A stretch of 64,000 nt of DNA, from assembly GCA_964036315.1 (NCBI GenBank), contig OZ038485.1, positions 73,695,548-73,759,547 on the forward strand, given 5' to 3'. Shown piece after piece: positions 14,427 through 28,330 of this stretch. Within the stretch, counting starts at the first letter, position 1. Each line of letters begins with the position of its first letter. Below the pieces are notes generated by a model that was given only the letters and a program-made list of their open reading frames with translations, was not told the DNA's origin and did not search any database. The DNA comes from Acanthosepion esculentum. Taxonomy: Eukaryota; Mollusca; Cephalopoda; Sepiida; Sepiidae. Made by a program: the position numbers and the translations under genes.

Positions 14427-17400
14427 ATTAGAAGTACATTTCCATAGATTTATTTCGTTTCATACAAAATGATGAAAATCAGAAGTACATTTCCATAGAT
14501 TTATTTAGTTTTATACAAAATGATGAAAATCAGAAGTACATTTCCATAGATTTATTTAGTTTTATACAAATTGTGAAAATCAGATGTACATTTACATAGA
14601 TTTATTTAGTTTTATACAAAATGATGAAAATCAGAAGTACATTTACATAGATTTATTTAGTTTTATACAAAATGATGAAAATCAGAAGTACATATAAATA
14701 GATTTATTTAGTTTTATACAAACTTATGAAAATCAGAAGTACATATAAATAGATTGATTTAGTTTTATACAAAATGATGAAAATCAGAAGTACATATAAA
14801 TAGATTTATTTAGTTTTATACAAAATGATGAAAATTAGAAGTACATTTCCATAGATTTATTTCGTTTCATACAAAATGATGAAAATCAGAAGTACATTTC
14901 CATAGATTTATTTAGTTTTATACAAATTGTGAAAATCAGAAGTACATTTACATAGATTTATTTAGTTTTATACAAAATGATGAAAATCAGAAGTACATTT
15001 ACATAGATTTATTTAGTTTTATACAAAATGATGAAAATCAGAAGTACATTTCCATAGATTTATTTAGTTTTATACAAAATGATAAAAATCAGAAGTACAT
15101 TTCCATAGATTTTTTTAGTTTTATACAAAATGATGAAAATCAGAAGTACATTTACATAGATTTATTTAGTTTTATACAAAATGAGGAAAATCAGAAGTAC
15201 ATATAAATAGATTTATTTAGTTTTATACAAAATGATGAGAATCAGAAGTACATATAAATAGATTTATTTAGTTTTATACAAAATGATGAAAATCAGAAGT
15301 ACATATAAATAGATTTCTTTAGTTTTATACAAAATGATGAACATCAGAAGTACATATAAATAGATTTATTTAGTTTTATACAAAATGATGAAAATCAGAA
15401 GTACATATAAATAGATGTATTTAGTTTTATACAAAATGATGAAAATCAGAAGTACATTTCCATAGATTTATTTAGTTTTATACAAAATGATGAAAATCAG
15501 AAGTACATTTCCATAGATTTATTTAGTTTTATACAAAATGATGAAAATCAGAAGTACATTTCCATAGATTTATTTAGTTTTATACAAAATGATGAAAATC
15601 AGAAGTACATTTCCATAGATGTATTTCGTTTTATACAAAATGATGAAAATCAGAAGTACATTTCCACAGATTTATTTAGTTTTATACAAATTGTGAAAAT
15701 CAGAAGTACATTTACATAGATTTATTTAGTTTTATACAAAATGATGAAAATCAGAAGTACATTTACATAGATTTATTTAGTTTTATACAAAATGATGAAA
15801 ATCAAAAGTACATTTCCATAAATTTATTTAGTTTTATACAAAATGATAAAAATCAGAAGTACATTTCCATAGATTTTTTTAGTTTTATACAAAATGATGA
15901 AAATCAGAAGTACATATAAATAGATTTATTTAGTTTTATACAAAATGATGAACATCAGAAGTACATATAAATAGATTTATTTAGTTTTATAAAAATGATG
16001 AAAATCAGAAGTACATATAAATAGATTTATTTAGTTTTATACAAAATGATGAAAATCAGAAGTACATTTCCATAGATTTATTTAGTTTTATACAAAATGA
16101 TGAAAATCAGAAGTACATATAAATAGATTTATTTAGTTTTATACAAAATGATGAAAATCAGAAGTACATATAAATAGATTTATTTAGTTTTATACAAAAT
16201 GATGAAAATCAGAAGTACATATGAATTGATTTATTTAGTTTTATACAAAATGATGAAAATTAGAAGTACATTTCCATAGATTTATTTCGTTTCATACAAA
16301 ATGATGAAAATCAGAAGTACATTTCCATAGATTTATTTAGTTTTATACAAAATGATGAAAATCAGAAGTACATTTCCATAGATTTATTTAGTTTTATACA
16401 AATTGTGAAAATCAGAAGTACATTTACGTAGATTTATTTAGTTTTATACAAAATGATGAAAATCAGAAGTACATTTACATAGATTTATTTAGTTTTATAC
16501 AAAATGATGAAAATCAAAAGTACATTTCCATAGATTTATTTAGTTTTATACAAAATGATAAAAATCAGAAGTACATTTCCATAGATTTTTTTAGTTTTAT
16601 ACAAAATGATGAAAATCAGAAGTACATATAAATAGATTTATTTAGTTTTATACAAAATGATGAAAATCAGAAGTACATATAAATAGATTTATTTAGTTTT
16701 ATACAAAATGATGAATATCAGATGTACATATAAATAGATTTATTTAGTTTTATACAAAATGATGTAAATCAGATGTACATATAAATAGATTTATTTAGTT
16801 TTATACAAAATGTTGAAAATAAGAAGTACATCTAAATAGATTTATTTAGTTTTATACAAAATGATGAAAATCAGAAGTACATATAAATAGATTTATCTAG
16901 TTTTATACAAAATGATGAAAATCAGAAGTACATTTCCATAGATTTTTTTAGTTTTATACAAAATGATGAAAATCAGAAGTACATTTACATAGATTTATTT
17001 AGTTTTATACAAAATGAGGAAAATCAGAAGTACATATAAATAGATTTATTTAGTTTTATACAAAATGATGAGAATCAGAAGTACATATAAATAGATTTAT
17101 TTAGTTTTATACAAAATGATGAAAATCAGAAGTACATATAAATAGATTTCTTTAGTTTTATACAAAATGATGAACATCAGAAGTACATATAAATAGATTT
17201 ATTTAGTTTTATACAAAATGATGAAAATCAGAAGTACATATAAATAGATGTATTTAGTTTTATACAAAATGATGAAAATCAGAAGTACATTTCCATAGAT
17301 TTATTTAGTTTTATACAAAATGATGAAAATCAGAAGTACATTTCCATAGATTTATTTAGTTTTATACAAAATGATGAAAATCAGAAGTACATTTCCATAG

Positions 17401-18598
17401 ATGTATTTCGTTTTATACAAAATGATGAAAATCAGAAGTACATTTCCACAGATTTATTTAGTTTTATAAAATTGTGAAAATCAGAAGTACATTTACATAG
17501 ATTTATTTAGTTTTATACAAAATGATGAAAATCAGAAGTACATTTACATAGATTTATTTAGTTTTATACAAAATGATGAAAATCAAAAGTACATTTCCAT
17601 AGATTTATTTAGTTTTATACAAAATGATAAAAATCAGAAGTACATTTCCATAGATTTTTTTAGTTTTATACAAAATGATGAAAATCAGAAGTACATATAA
17701 ATAGATTTATTTAGTTTTATACAAAATGATGAACATCAGAAGTACATATAAATAGATTTATTTAGTTTTATAAAAATGATGAAAATCAGAAGTACATATA
17801 AATAGATTTATTTAGTTTTATACAAAATGATGAAAATCAGAAGTACATTTCCATAGATTTATTTAGTTTTATACAAAATGATGAAAATCAGAAGTACATA
17901 TAAATAGATGTATTTAGTTTTATACAAAATGATGAAAATCAGAAGTACATTTCCATAGATTTATTTAGTTTTATACAAAATGATGAAAATCAGAAGTACA
18001 TTTCCATAGATGTATTTCGTTTTATACAAAATGATGAAAATCAGAAGTACATTTCCACAGATTTATTTAGTTTTATACAAATTGTGAAAATCAGAAGTAC
18101 ATTTACATAGATTTATTTAGTTTTATACAAAATGATGAAAATCAGAATTACATTTACATAGATTTATTTAGTTTTATACAAAATGATGAAAATCAGAAGT
18201 ACATATAAATAGATTTATTTAGTTTTATACAAAATGATGTGAATCAGAAGTACATATAAATAGATTTATTTAGTTTTATACAAAATGATGAAAATCAGAA
18301 GTACATATAAATAGATTTATTTAGTTTTATACAAAATGATGAACATCAGAAGTACATATAAATAGATTTATTTAGTTTTATACAAAATGATGAAAATCAG
18401 AAGTACATATAAATAGATTTATTTTGTTTTATACAAATGATGAAAATCAGAAGTACATATAAATAGATTTATTTAGTTTTATACAAAATGATGAAAATCA
18501 GAAGTACATTTCCATAGATTTATTTAGTTTTATACAAAATGATGAAAATCAGAAGTACATATAAATAGATTTATTTAGTTTTATACAAAATGATGAAA
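14427..18598 (+). repeat. Large HOR supercopy 2 (4,172 bp, internally deleted)
   Basis: Same order as supercopy 1 through the start of D, with CAAACTTA at 14,719 and CATAAATT at 15,817. After TATCTAG near 16,895 it jumps directly to the GATTTTTTT unit of the following A block. The copy is 1,224 bp shorter than supercopy 1, exactly 24 x 51 bp, so the rest of D, one M1 pair and the start of A are missing in register. The 8,851-type unit (ATTTTGTTTTATACAAATG) lies at 18,419, which is 9,568 bp (5,396 + 4,172) after its counterpart at 8,851. Confidence 0.88.
16902..16952 (+). repeat. Hybrid monomer at a 24-unit deletion junction
   Basis: The left part matches the D-block unit that normally follows TATCTAG (GATGAAAATC, not GATAAAAATC), while its right end is GATTTTTTTAG, the hallmark of an A-block unit that normally begins GATAAAAATC. 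The exchange point therefore lies between about unit positions 17 and 44. Supercopies 1 and 3 keep the intervening 24 units, so this is a deletion in supercopy 2 by unequal exchange within a monomer. Confidence 0.8.
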
Positions 18599-21500
18599 AT
18601 TAGAAGTACATTTCCATAGATTTATTTCGTTTCATACAAAATGATGAAAATCAGAAGTACATTTCCATAGATTTATTTAGTTTTATACAAAATGATGAAA
18701 ATCAGAAGTACATTTCCATAGATTTATTTAGTTTTATACAAATTGTGAAAATCAGATGTACATTTACATAGATTTATTTAGTTTTATACAAAATGATGAA
18801 AATCAGAAGTACATTTACATAGATTTATTTAGTTTTATACAAAATGATGAAAATCAGAAGTACATATAAATAGATTTATTTAGTTTTATACAAACTTATG
18901 AAAATCAGAAGTACATATAAATAGATTGATTTAGTTTTATACAAAATGATGAAAATCAGAAGTACATATAAATAGATTTATTTAGTTTTATACAAAATGA
19001 TGAAAATTAGAAGTACATTTCCATAGATTTATTTCGTTTCATACAAAATGATGAAAATCAGAAGTACATTTCCATAGATTTATTTAGTTTTATACAAATT
19101 GTGAAAATCAGAAGTACATTTACATAGATTTATTTAGTTTTATACAAAATGATGAAAATCAGAAGTACATTTACATAGATTTATTTAGTTTTATACAAAA
19201 TGATGAAAATCAGAAGTACATTTCCATAGATTTATTTAGTTTTATACAAAATGATAAAAATCAGAAGTACATTTCCATAGATTTTTTTAGTTTTATACAA
19301 AATGATGAAAATCAGAAGTACATTTACATAGATTTATTTAGTTTTATACAAAATGAGGAAAATCAGAAGTACATATAAATAGATTTATTTAGTTTTATAC
19401 AAAATGATGAGAATCAGAAGTACATATAAATAGATTTATTTAGTTTTATACAAAATGATGAAAATCAGAAGTACATATAAATAGATTTCTTTAGTTTTAT
19501 ACAAAATGATGAACATCAGAAGTACATATAAATAGATTTATTTAGTTTTATACAAAATGATGAAAATCAGAAGTACATATAAATAGATGTATTTAGTTTT
19601 ATACAAAATGATGAAAATCAGAAGTACATTTCCATAGATTTATTTAGTTTTATACAAAATGATGAAAATCAGAAGTACATTTCCATAGATTTATTTAGTT
19701 TTATACAAAATGATGAAAATCAGAAGTACATTTCCATAGATTTATTTAGTTTTATACAAAATGATGAAAATCAGAAGTACATTTCCATAGATGTATTTCG
19801 TTTTATACAAAATGATGAAAATCAGAAGTACATTTCCACAGATTTATTTAGTTTTATACAAATTGTGAAAATCAGAAGTACATTTACATAGATTTATTTA
19901 GTTTTATACAAAATGATGAAAATCAGAAGTACATTTACATAGATTTATTTAGTTTTATACAAAATGATGAAAATCAAAAGTACATTTCCATAAATTTATT
20001 TAGTTTTATACAAAATGATAAAAATCAGAAGTACATTTCCATAGATTTTTTTAGTTTTATACAAAATGATGAAAATCAGAAGTACATATAAATAGATTTA
20101 TTTAGTTTTATACAAAATGATGAACATCAGAAGTACATATAAATAGATTTATTTAGTTTTATAAAAATGATGAAAATCAGAAGTACATATAAATAGATTT
20201 ATTTAGTTTTATACAAAATGATGAAAATCAGAAGTACATTTCCATAGATTTATTTAGTTTTATACAAAATGATGAAAATCAGAAGTACATATAAATAGAT
20301 TTATTTAGTTTTATACAAAATGATGAAAATCAGAAGTACATATAAATAGATTTATTTAGTTTTATACAAAATGATGAAAATCAGAAGTACATATGAATTG
20401 ATTTATTTAGTTTTATACAAAATGATGAAAATTAGAAGTACATTTCCATAGATTTATTTCGTTTCATACAAAATGATGAAAATCAGAAGTACATTTCCAT
20501 AGATTTATTTAGTTTTATACAAAATGATGAAAATCAGAAGTACATTTCCATAGATTTATTTAGTTTTATACAAATTGTGAAAATCAGAAGTACATTTACG
20601 TAGATTTATTTAGTTTTATACAAAATGATGAAAATCAGAAGTACATTTACATAGATTTATTTAGTTTTATACAAAATGATGAAAATCAAAAGTACATTTC
20701 CATAGATTTATTTAGTTTTATACAAAATGATAAAAATCAGAAGTACATTTCCATAGATTTTTTTAGTTTTATACAAAATGATGAAAATCAGAAGTACATA
20801 TAAATAGATTTATTTAGTTTTATACAAAATGATGAAAATCAGAAGTACATATAAATAGATTTATTTAGTTTTATACAAAATGATGAATATCAGATGTACA
20901 TATAAATAGATTTATTTAGTTTTATACAAAATGATGTAAATCAGATGTACATATAAATAGATTTATTTAGTTTTATACAAAATGTTGAAAATAAGAAGTA
21001 CATCTAAATAGATTTATTTAGTTTTATACAAAATGATGAAAATCAGAAGTACATATAAATAGATTTATCTAGTTTTATACAAAATGATGAAAATCAGAAG
21101 TACATTTCCATAGATTTATTTAGTTTTATACAAAATGATGAAAATCAGAAGTACATATAAATAGATTTATTTAGTTTTATACAAAATGATGAAAATAGGA
21201 AGTACATATAAATAGATTTATTTAGTTTTATACAAAATGATGAAAATCAGAAGTACATATAAATAGATTTATTTAGTTTTATACAAAATGATGAAAATCA
21301 GAAGTACATTCCCATAGATTTATTTAGTTTTATACAAAATGATGAAAATCAGAAGTACATTTCCATAGATTTATTTAGTTTTATACAAAATGATGAAAAT
21401 CAGAAGTACATATAAATAGATTTATTTAGTTTTATACAAAATGATGAAAATCAGAAGTACATATAAATAGATTTATTTAGTTTTATTCAAAATGATGAAA

Positions 21501-24500
21501 ATCAGAAGTACATATAAATAGATTTATTTAGTTTTATACAAAATGATGAGAATCAGAAGTACATATAAATAGATTTATTTAGTTTTATACAAAATGATGA
21601 AAATCAGAAGTACATATAAATAGATTTATTTAGTTTTATACAAAATGATGAACATCAGAAGTACATATAAATAGATTTATTTAGTTTTATACAAAATGAT
21701 GAAAATCAGAAGTACATATAAATAGATTTATTTTGTTTTATACAAAATGATGAAAATCAGAAGTACATATAAATAGATTTATTTAGTTTTATACAAAATG
21801 ATGAAAATCAGAAGTACATTTCCATAGATTTATTTAGTTTTATACAAAATGATGAAAATCAGAAGTACATATAAATAGATTTATTTAGTTTTATACAAAA
21901 TGATGAAAATCAGAAGTACATATAAATAGATTTATTTAGTTTTATACAAAATGATGAAAATCAGAAGTACATATAAATAGATTTATTTAGTTTTATACAA
22001 AATGATGAAAATCAGAAGTACATATAAATAGATTGATTTAGTTTTATACAAAATGATGAAAATCAGAAGTACATATAAATAGATTTATTTAGTTTTATAC
22101 AAAATGATGAAAATTAGAAGTACATTTCCATAGATTTATTTCGTTTCATACAAAATGATGAAAATCAGAAGTACATTTCCATAGATTTATTTAGTTTTAT
22201 ACAAATTGTGAAAATCAGAAGTACATTTACATAGATTTATTTAGTTTTATACAAAATGATGAAAATCAGAAGTACATTTACATAGATTTATTTAGTTTTA
22301 TACAAAATGATGAAAATCAGAAGTACATTTCCATAGATTTATTTAGTTTTATACAAAATGATAAAAATCAGAAGTACATTTCCATAGATTTTTTTAGTTT
22401 TATACAAAATGATGAAAATCAGAAGTACATTTACATAGATTTATTTAGTTTTATACAAAATGAGGAAAATCAGAAGTACATATAAATAGATTTATTTAGT
22501 TTTATACAAAATGATGAGAATCAGAAGTACATATAAATAGATTTATTTAGTTTTATACAAAATGATGAAAATCAGAAGTACATATAAATAGATTTCTTTA
22601 GTTTTATACAAAATGATGAACATCAGAAGTACATATAAATAGATTTATTTAGTTTTATACAAAATGATGAAAATCAGAAGTACATATAAATAGATGTATT
22701 TAGTTTTATACAAAATGATGAAAATCAGAAGTACATTTCCATAGATTTATTTAGTTTTATACAAAATGATGAAAATCAGAAGTACATTTCCATAGATTTA
22801 TTTAGTTTTATACAAAATGATGAAAATCAGAAGTACATTTCCATAGATGTATTTCGTTTTATACAAAATGATGAAAATCAGAAGTACATTTCCACAGATT
22901 TATTTAGTTTTATAAAATTGTGAAAATCAGAAGTACATTTACATAGATTTATTTAGTTTTATACAAAATGATGAAAATCAGAAGTACATTTACATAGATT
23001 TATTTAGTTTTATACAAAATGATGAAAATCAAAAGTACATTTCCATAGATTTTTTTAGTTTTATACAAAATGATGAAAATCAGAAGTACATATAAATAGA
23101 TTTATTTAGTTTTATACAAAATGATGAACATCAGAAGTACATATAAATAGATTTATTTAGTTTTATAAAAATGATGAAAATCAGAAGTACATATAAATAG
23201 ATTTATTTAGTTTTATACAAAATGATGAAAATCAGAAGTACATTTCCATAGATTTATTTAGTTTTATACAAAATGATGAAAATCAGAAGTACATATAAAT
23301 AGATTTATTTAGTTTTATACAAAATGATGAAAATCAGAAGTACATATAAATAGATTTATTTAGTTTTATACAAAATGATGAAAATCAGAAGTACATATAA
23401 ATTGATTTATTTAGTTTTATACAAAATGATGAAAATTAGAAGTACATTTCCATAGATTTATTTCGTTTCATACAAAATGATGAAAATCAGAAGTACATTT
23501 CCATAGATTTATTTAGTTTTATACAAAATGATGAAAATCAGAAGTACATTTCCATAGATTTATTTAGTTTTATACAAATTGTGAAAATCAGAAGTACATT
23601 TACATAGATTTATTTAGTTTTATACAAAATGATGAAAATCAGAAGTACATTTACATAGATTTATTTAGTTTTATACAAAATGATGAAAATCAAAAGTACA
23701 TTTCCATAGATTTATTTAGTTTTATACAAAATGATAAAAATCAGAAGTACATTTCCATAGATTTTTTTAGTTTTATACAAAATGATGAAAATCAGAAGTA
23801 CATATAAATAGATTTATTTAGTTTTATACAAAATGATGAAAATCAGAAGTACATATAAATAGATTTATTTAGTTTTATACAAAATGATGAATATCAGATG
23901 TACATATAAATAGATTTATTTAGTTTTATACAAAATGATGTAAATCAGATGTACATATAAATAGATTTATTTAGTTTTATACAAAATGTTGAAAATAAGA
24001 AGTACATCTAAATAGATTTATTTAGTTTTATACAAAATGATGAAAATCAGAAGTACATATAAATAGATTTATCTAGTTTTATACAAAATGATGAAAATCA
24101 GAAGTACATTTCCATAGATTTATTTAGTTTTATACAAAATGATGAAAATCAGAAGTACATATAAATAGATTTATTTAGTTTTATACAAAATGATGAAAAT
24201 AGGAAGTACATATAAATAGATTTATTTAGTTTTATACAAAATGATGAAAATCAGAAGTACATATAAATAGATTTATTTAGTTTTATACAAAATGATGAAA
24301 ATCAGAAGTACATATAAATAGATTTATTTAGTTTTATACAAAATGATGAAAATCAGAAGTACATTTCCATAGATTTATTTAGTTTTATACAAAATGATGA
24401 AAATCAGAAGTACATATAAATAGATTTATTTAGTTTTATACAAAATGATGAAAATCAGAAGTACATATAAATAGATTTATTTAGTTTTATTCAAAATGAT

Positions 24501-26388
24501 GAAAATCAGAAGTACATATAAATAGATTTATTTAGTTTTATACAAAATGATGAGAATCAGAAGTACATATAAATAGATTTATTTAGTTTTATACAAAATG
24601 ATGAAAATCAGAAGTACATATAAATAGATTTATTTAGTTTTATACAAAATGATGAACATCAGAAGTACATATAAATAGATTTATTTAGTTTTATACAAAA
24701 TGATGAAAATCAGAAGTACATATAAATAGATTTATTTAGTTTTATACAAAATGATGAAAATCAGAAGTACATATAAATAGATTTATTTAGTTTTATACAA
24801 AATGATGAAAATCAGAAGTACATTTCCATAGATTTATTTAGTTTTATACAAAATGATGAAAATCAGAAGTACATATAAATAGATTTATTTAGTTTTATAC
24901 AAAATGATGAAAATCAGAAGTACATATAAATAGATTTATTTAGTTTTATACAAAATGATGAAAATCAGAAGTACATATAAATAGATTTATTCAGTTTTAT
25001 ACAAAATGATGAAAATTAGAAGTACATTTCCATAGATTTATTTCGTTTCATACAAAATGATGAAAATCAGAAGTACATTTCCATAGATTTATTTAGTTTT
25101 ATACAAATTGTGAAAATCAGAAGTACATTTACATAGATTTATTTAGTTTTATACAAAATGATGAAAATCAGAAGTACATTTACATAGATTTATTTAGTTT
25201 TATACAAAATGATGAAAATCAGAAGTAGATTTCCATAGATTTATTTAGTTTTATACAAAATGATAAAAATCAGAAGTACATTTCCATAGATTTTTTTAGT
25301 TTTATACAAAATGATGAAAATCAGAAGTACATTTACATAGATTTATTTAGTTTTATACAAAATGAGGAAAATCAGAAGTACATATAAATAGATTTATTTA
25401 GTTTTATACAAAATGATGAGAATCAGAAGTACATATAAATAGATTTATTTAGTTTTATACAAAATGATGAAAATCAGAAGTACATATAAATAGATTTCTT
25501 TAGTTTTATACAAAATGATGAACATCAGAAGTACATATAAATAGATTTATTTAGTTTTATACAAAATGATGAAAATCAGAAGTACATATAAATAGATGTA
25601 TTTAGTTTTATACAAAATGATGAAAATCAGAAGTACATTTCCATAGATTTATTTAGTTTTATACAAAATGATGAAAATCAGAAGTACATTTCCATAGATT
25701 TATTTAGTTTTATACAAAATGATGAAAATCAGAAGTACATTTCCATAGATTTATTTAGTTTTATACAAAATGATGAAAATCAGAAGTACATTTCCATAGA
25801 TGTATTTCGTTTTATACAAAATGATGAAAATCAGAAGTACATTTCCACAGATTTATTTAGTTTTATACAAATTGTGAAAATCAGAAGTACATTTACATAG
25901 ATTTATTTAGTTTTATACAAAATGATGAAAATCAGAATTACATTTACATAGATTTATTTAGTTTTATACAAAATGATGAAAATCAGAAGTACATATAAAT
26001 AGATTTATTTAGTTTTATACAAAATGATGTGAATCAGAAGTACATATAAATAGATTTATTTAGTTTTATACAAAATGATGAAAATCAGAAGTACATATAA
26101 ATAGATTTATTTAGTTTTATACAAAATGATGAACATCAGAAGTACATATAAATAGATTTATTTAGTTTTATACAAAATGATGAAAATCAGAAGTACATAT
26201 AAATAGATTTATTTTGTTTTATACAAATGATGAAAATCAGAAGTACATATAAATAGATTTATTTAGTTTTATACAAAATGATGAAAATCAGAAGTACATT
26301 TCCATAGATTTATTTAGTTTTATACAAAATGATGAAAATCAGAAGTACATATAAATAGATTTATTTAGTTTTATACAAAATGATGAAA
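18599..26388 (+). repeat. Large HOR supercopy 3 (7,790 bp)
   Basis: M1 units at 18,600, 19,007 and 20,432 match supercopy 2 at an offset of 4,172, and M1 at 22,114 matches supercopy 1 (12,546) at 9,568. Unlike supercopy 1 it carries D twice: GAATATCAGATG at 20,885 and 23,889, offset 3,004. M1 follows the second D at 25,016, then A and B, then M1 at 26,390. It is 2,394 bp longer than supercopy 1, which is 47 units less 3 bp from 50-bp units. Confidence 0.87.
23009..23059 (+). repeat. Hybrid monomer, TCAAAAG fused to GATTTTTTT
   Basis: Elsewhere in C blocks a TCAAAAG...GATTTATTT unit is followed by a GATAAAAAT...GATTTTTTT unit. Here a single unit has TCAAAAG at its left and GATTTTTTT at its right, so one monomer has been removed by exchange inside the unit. 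The same fused form is seen near 35,655 and 41,970. Confidence 0.75.
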
Positions 26389-26449
26389 ATTAGAAGTACA
26401 TTTCCATAGATTTATTTCGTTTCATACAAAATGATGAAAATCAGAAGTA

Positions 26450-28330
26450 CATTTCCATAGATTTATTTAGTTTTATACAAAATGATGAAAATCAGAAGTA
26501 CATTTCCATAGATTTATTTAGTTTTATACAAATTGTGAAAATCAGATGTACATTTACATAGATTTATTTAGTTTTATACAAAATGATGAAAATCAGAAGT
26601 ACATTTACATAGATTTATTTAGTTTTATACAAAATGATGAAAATCAGAAGTACATATAAATAGATTTATTTAGTTTTATACAAAATGATGAAAATCAGAA
26701 GTACATATAAATAGATTGATTTAGTTTTATACAAAATGATGAAAATCAGAAGTACATATAAATAGATTTATTTAGTTTTATACAAAATGATGAAAATTAG
26801 AAGTACATTTCCATAGATTTATTTCGTTTCATACAAAATGATGAAAATCAGAAGTACATTTCCATAGATTTATTTAGTTTTATACAAATTGTGAAAATCA
26901 GAAGTACATTTACATAGATTTATTTAGTTTTATACAAAATGATGAAAATCAGAAGTACATTTACATAGATTTATTTAGTTTTATACAAAATGATGAAAAT
27001 CAGAAGTACATTTCCATAGATTTATTTAGTTTTATACAAAATGATAAAAATCAGAAGTACATTTCCATAGATTTTTTTAGTTTTATACAAAATGATGAAA
27101 ATCAGAAGTACATTTACATAGATTTATTTAGTTTTATACAAAATGAGGAAAATCAGAAGTACATATAAATAGATTTATTTAGTTTTATACAAAATGATGA
27201 GAATCAGAAGTACATATAAATAGATTTATTTAGTTTTATACAAAATGATGAAAATCAGAAGTACATATAAATAGATTTCTTTAGTTTTATACAAAATGAT
27301 GAACATCAGAAGTACATATAAATAGATTTATTTAGTTTTATACAAAATGATGAAAATCAGAAGTACATATAAATAGATGTATTTAGTTTTATACAAAATG
27401 ATGAAAATCAGAAGTACATTTCCATAGATTTATTTAGTTTTATACAAAATGATGAAAATCAGAAGTACATTTCCATAGATTTATTTAGTTTTATACAAAA
27501 TGATGAAAATCAGAAGTACATTTCCATAGATTTATTTAGTTTTATACAAAATGATGAAAATCAGAAGTACATTTCCATAGATGTATTTCGTTTTATACAG
27601 AATGATGAAAATCAGAAGTACATTTCCACAGATTTATTTAGTTTTATACAAATTGTGAAAATCAGAAGTACATTTACATAGATTTATTTAGTTTTATACA
27701 AAATGATGAAAATCAGAAGTACATTTACATAGATTTATTTAGTTTTATACAAAATGATGAAAATCAAAAGTACATTTCCATAAATTTATTTAGTTTTATA
27801 CAAAATGATAAAAATCAGAAGTACATTTCCATAGATTTTTTTAGTTTTATACAAAATGATGAAAATCAGAAGTACATATAAATAGAGTTATTTAGTTTTA
27901 TACAAAATGATGAACATCAGAAGTACATATAAATAGATTTATTTAGTTTTATAAAAATGATGAAAATCAGAAGTACATATAAATAGATTTATTTAGTTTT
28001 ATACAAAATGATGAAAATCAGAAGTACATTTCCATAGATTTATTTAGTTTTATACAAAATGATGAAAATCAGAAGTACATATAAATAGATTTATTTAGTT
28101 TTATACAAAATGATGAAAATCAGAAGTACATATAAATAGATTTATTTAGTTTTATACAAAATGATGAAAATCAGAAGTACATATGAATTGATTTATTTAG
28201 TTTTATACAAAATGATGAAAATTAGAAGTACATTTCCATAGATTTATTTCGTTTCATACAAAATGATGAAAATCAGAAGTACATTTCCATAGATTTATTT
28301 AGTTTTATACAAAATGATGAAAATCAGAAG
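26450..28330 (+). repeat. 1,883-bp tandem duplication, first copy
   Basis: Segment E, M1, A, C. It shares private variants with the next segment: GTATTTCGTTTTATACAG with the G at 27,600, and ATAGAGTTATTT with GAGTTA at 27,885. Both recur exactly 1,883 bp downstream, as do CATAAATT (27,779) and M1 (26,797 and 28,222). The edges are approximate because the flanking TTTCC units are identical. Confidence 0.85.
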
